A DNA stretch of 64,000 nucleotides from Kibdelosporangium persicum (GTDB taxonomy: Bacteria; Actinomycetota; Actinomycetes; Mycobacteriales; Pseudonocardiaceae): assembly GCF_013280595.1 (NCBI RefSeq), contig NZ_JAAATY010000020.1:112649-176648 (forward strand), written 5' to 3'. Below, piece by piece: positions 60,485-64,000 of this stretch. The notes below the pieces were generated by a model, which had not been told where the DNA came from, did not search any database, and was given only the letters and a program-made list of their open reading frames with translations. Position 1 is the first letter of the stretch, and each line of letters begins with the position of its first letter. Made by a program: the position numbers and the translations under genes.

Positions 60485-62398
60485 GTGACTATCGACGAGA
60501 ATCTGGCCGCGCTGGCGCGCGCCCATGGCGTGGCCACCTGGTACGAGGACGCGGACCAGCGCCGGGTCGACGTGGACCGGGACGTCGTGCTCAAGGTCCT
60601 CGAACAGCTCGAAGTGGACCCCGGCGCGCCCCCGAAGGCACCGGCCCTGCCGGACACGATCGTTGTCCGGCAAGGAACCCGCTACCAGACCGGGCGCGGC
60701 TTGCTGCGTACCGAGGACGGCACGCGCCTGGACGTGGCCGACCGGCTGCCCGCCGATCTTCCCCTGGGCTGGCACGTGCTGGAGGCCGGCGGCCGGGAGA
60801 TCCCGCTCGCGGTGACGCCCGCACGGCTGCCGGACGTGCCGCGTGCGTGGGGCTGGATGCTCCAGCTGTACGCGTTGCACTCCGCGGAGTCGTGGGGGAT
60901 GGGCGACTTCGGGGACCTGGCGTCGTTCGCGCGCTCGGCCCACGGCGCCGGGGTGCTTCTGGTCAACCCGGTCCAGGCCATCATCCCGGCCCTGCCGGTG
61001 CAGCGCTCGCCGTACTCGCCGTCGAGCCGCCGGTTCGCGAATCCCTTGTACATCAAGGTGACCGACACCGCGGAGTTCCACAGGGCGGACCCGTCGGTCC
61101 GGGCCCAGGTGCTGGCGTCGAACCCGGGCCCGCCGAAGGACCTGATCGACTACGACGCCGTGTGGGCGGCCAAGTCCAAGGCGCTGGAACTGGTGTGGTC
61201 CGCGGAGAACCGGGACAGCGACATCGACGCCCTTGAGCCTGGTCTGCGTGACTTCGCGACGTTCTGTGCCCTGGCCGAGCGGCACGGCGGCGACTGGCGG
61301 GAATGGCCCGCGTCGCTGCGGCACCCGGACAGCCCGGATGTGGCGGCCGCACGCCGCGAACTGGCGTCACGAGTGGCGTTCCACGCGTGGTTGCAGGAGC
61401 TGTGCGAGCAGCAGCTGGGCGTGGCCCGTGCGGCCGCGAGCGGCATGTCGGTCGGCATCGTGCATGACCTGCCCGTCGGGGTTGATCCCGGCGGAGCGGA
61501 CGCGTGGGCACTGCAGGACGTGCTCGCCCCACGAGTCACCGTCGGCGCGCCGCCGGACGCGTTCAGCCAGCAGGGCCAGGACTGGCGGCTGCCACCGTGG
61601 CGCCCGGACAAGCTCGCCGCGGCGGGCTACCGGCCCTTCATCGAAGTTTTACGAAGTGTGCTCAAGCACGGCGACGGCATCCGGGTCGACCACGTCGCCG
61701 GCCTGTGGCGGCTGTGGTGGATCCCGCCGGGCGAACCACCCAACCGTGGCACTTACGTGCACTACGACTCCGAGGCGATGCTGGGCATCCTGGCGCTGGA
61801 GGCCGCCCGTCACTCGGCTGTGGTGGTCGGCGAGGACCTCGGCACCGTCCAGCCACACGTCACCAGCACGCTGCACGAACGCGGCATGCTGTCGTCCGCC
61901 GTGCTGTATTTCCAGCGTGACTACGAAGCGCCGGGTCACCCGTTTGTGCCCACACGATCGTGGGAACCCGCTTCCATGGCGAGCATCTCCACGCACGACC
62001 TGCCGACCGCGGCCGGGTTCCTGCGGGCCGAGAACGTCCGTGTCCGTGCGGAACTCGGGCTTGTCGAAGACGTGCGGAAGGAGTACGAGCGGGTGGCGGC
62101 GGAGCGCACCGACCTGGTCGCCTTCCTGGTGAAGGAAGGCGTGCTGGAGTCGCCGGACGCGAGCGAGGAAGAGATCCTGGTGGCCATGCACACCGTGCTG
62201 ACCCGCGCCCGCAGCGCGCTGATTCTCACGTCTCCCCCCGATGCCCTCGGTGACCTGCGGCAACCCAACCTGCCGGGCACGGTCGACGAGTATCCGAACT
62301 GGCGGATTCCGCTGTCCGTGCCGGTCGGGGACCTGTTCTCGCAGCCCGGTGTCCGGCAAGTCGTGCACGCCCTGACCCACCAGGCAAACCCTGGGTGA
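60485..62398 (+). CDS. malQ: 4-alpha-glucanotransferase (GH77)
   Basis: A 637-residue GH77 enzyme. The catalytic region is clear: GIVHDLPVGVDPGGADAWAL (about residues 325-344), PPDAFSQQGQDWRLPPW, GIRVDHVAGLWRLWWIPPG with the nucleophile aspartate, VVVGEDLGTV with the acid/base glutamate, and STHDLPTAAGF with the third aspartate. It moves alpha-1,4-glucan chains in glycogen and maltodextrin metabolism in the cytoplasm. GTG 60485 starts it, 14 bases after the hypothetical gene. The glgX gene follows after 73 bases, as in glycogen/trehalose gene groups. Confidence 0.94.
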   Translation: MTIDENLAALARAHGVATWYEDADQRRVDVDRDVVLKVLEQLEVDPGAPPKAPALPDTIVVRQGTRYQTGRGLLRTEDGTRLDVADRLPADLPLGWHVLEAGGREIPLAVTPARLPDVPRAWGWMLQLYALHSAESWGMGDFGDLASFARSAHGAGVLLVNPVQAIIPALPVQRSPYSPSSRRFANPLYIKVTDTAEFHRADPSVRAQVLASNPGPPKDLIDYDAVWAAKSKALELVWSAENRDSDIDALEPGLRDFATFCALAERHGGDWREWPASLRHPDSPDVAAARRELASRVAFHAWLQELCEQQLGVARAAASGMSVGIVHDLPVGVDPGGADAWALQDVLAPRVTVGAPPDAFSQQGQDWRLPPWRPDKLAAAGYRPFIEVLRSVLKHGDGIRVDHVAGLWRLWWIPPGEPPNRGTYVHYDSEAMLGILALEAARHSAVVVGEDLGTVQPHVTSTLHERGMLSSAVLYFQRDYEAPGHPFVPTRSWEPASMASISTHDLPTAAGFLRAENVRVRAELGLVEDVRKEYERVAAERTDLVAFLVKEGVLESPDASEEEILVAMHTVLTRARSALILTSPPDALGDLRQPNLPGTVDEYPNWRIPLSVPVGDLFSQPGVRQVVHALTHQANPG

Positions 62399-62471
62399 CA
62401 TCTCACGTGCCCCTGATGGGTATCGCGATGGCCTCTTCTAGGGTCATCGCACAGCAACATGAGGAGCGAGT

Positions 62472-64000
<1,529 letters not shown>

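Noticed and set aside
60485..62398. Amylomaltase start at an earlier in-frame codon
   Set aside because: The GTG at 60485 lies shortly after the stop of the previous gene at 60470 and gives the family N-terminus; no better-placed start exists between them.

Overview
The window is high-GC actinobacterial chromosome. A WhiB-family protein, F420/LLM-type oxidoreductases, split LigD/LigC ligases, a SigB/SigF-type sigma with its anti-sigma, a PPE-like C-terminal tail and many GTG starts point to Pseudonocardiales (an Amycolatopsis- or Kibdelosporangium-like genome). This is inferred from gene content; no rRNA or other marker is present. I saw no tRNA, rRNA, CRISPR array, prophage or intact insertion sequence. 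The only mobile-element trace is an IS481-type transposase fragment near 53.2-53.4 kb.

Layout. 0-7 kb: tail of a Gly-rich PPE-like protein, an EamA exporter, a TAP-family lipoprotein lacking its serine nucleophile, then an LLM oxidoreductase, LigC and a RibD-like reductase on the minus strand, divergent from ZapE. 7-15.3 kb: orphan substrate-binding lipoprotein, PAP2 phosphatase, ABC-F protein, FAD desaturase-like enzyme, ceramidase-like membrane protein, RocD and PPK2. 15.3-26.9 kb: a reductive pyrimidine catabolism locus (NCS1 transporter, beta-ureidopropionase, dihydropyrimidinase, LLM oxidoreductase; PucR regulator; omega-aminotransferase and MmsA). It is interrupted by a secreted streptogrisin-type protease facing an SSI-type protease inhibitor. 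27-34.4 kb: HtrA-like protease without PDZ, S9 peptidase, then a run of LLM enzyme, degenerate PLP protein, 41-residue peptide, JmjC/cupin oxygenase and ferredoxin-like protein behind a possible iron box. 34.4-48.2 kb: giant two-halved P-type ATPase, two acyl-CoA dehydrogenases with a TetR, S1 protein, P450 with a twin-domain TetR, and FadA/FadB. 48.2-53.1 kb: malonate locus (MatC, MatB, fused carboxyltransferase, GntR). 53.4-64 kb: SGNH hydrolase, WhiB, sigma/anti-sigma pair, LigD split in two genes, MalQ and a truncated GlgX.

How the parts work together. Transported pyrimidine would be reduced, ring-opened and decarbamoylated to beta-alanine or beta-aminoisobutyrate, then transaminated and oxidised to an acyl-CoA by MmsA. 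The LLM enzyme sits where a dihydropyrimidine dehydrogenase would be expected. Fatty-acid beta-oxidation (acyl-CoA dehydrogenases, FadA, FadB) carries TetR regulators and nearby CAAG/CTTG-containing palindromes. Malonate is imported by MatC and activated by MatB; no MatA decarboxylase is present but a carboxyltransferase is. A 48-bp palindrome occurs three times at gene ends, with covarying stem bases.

The most original signals are the 41-residue peptide translationally coupled to a JmjC oxygenase, the lysine-less PLP-fold protein two genes upstream, the 48-bp palindrome family, and the LLM-containing pyrimidine operon.
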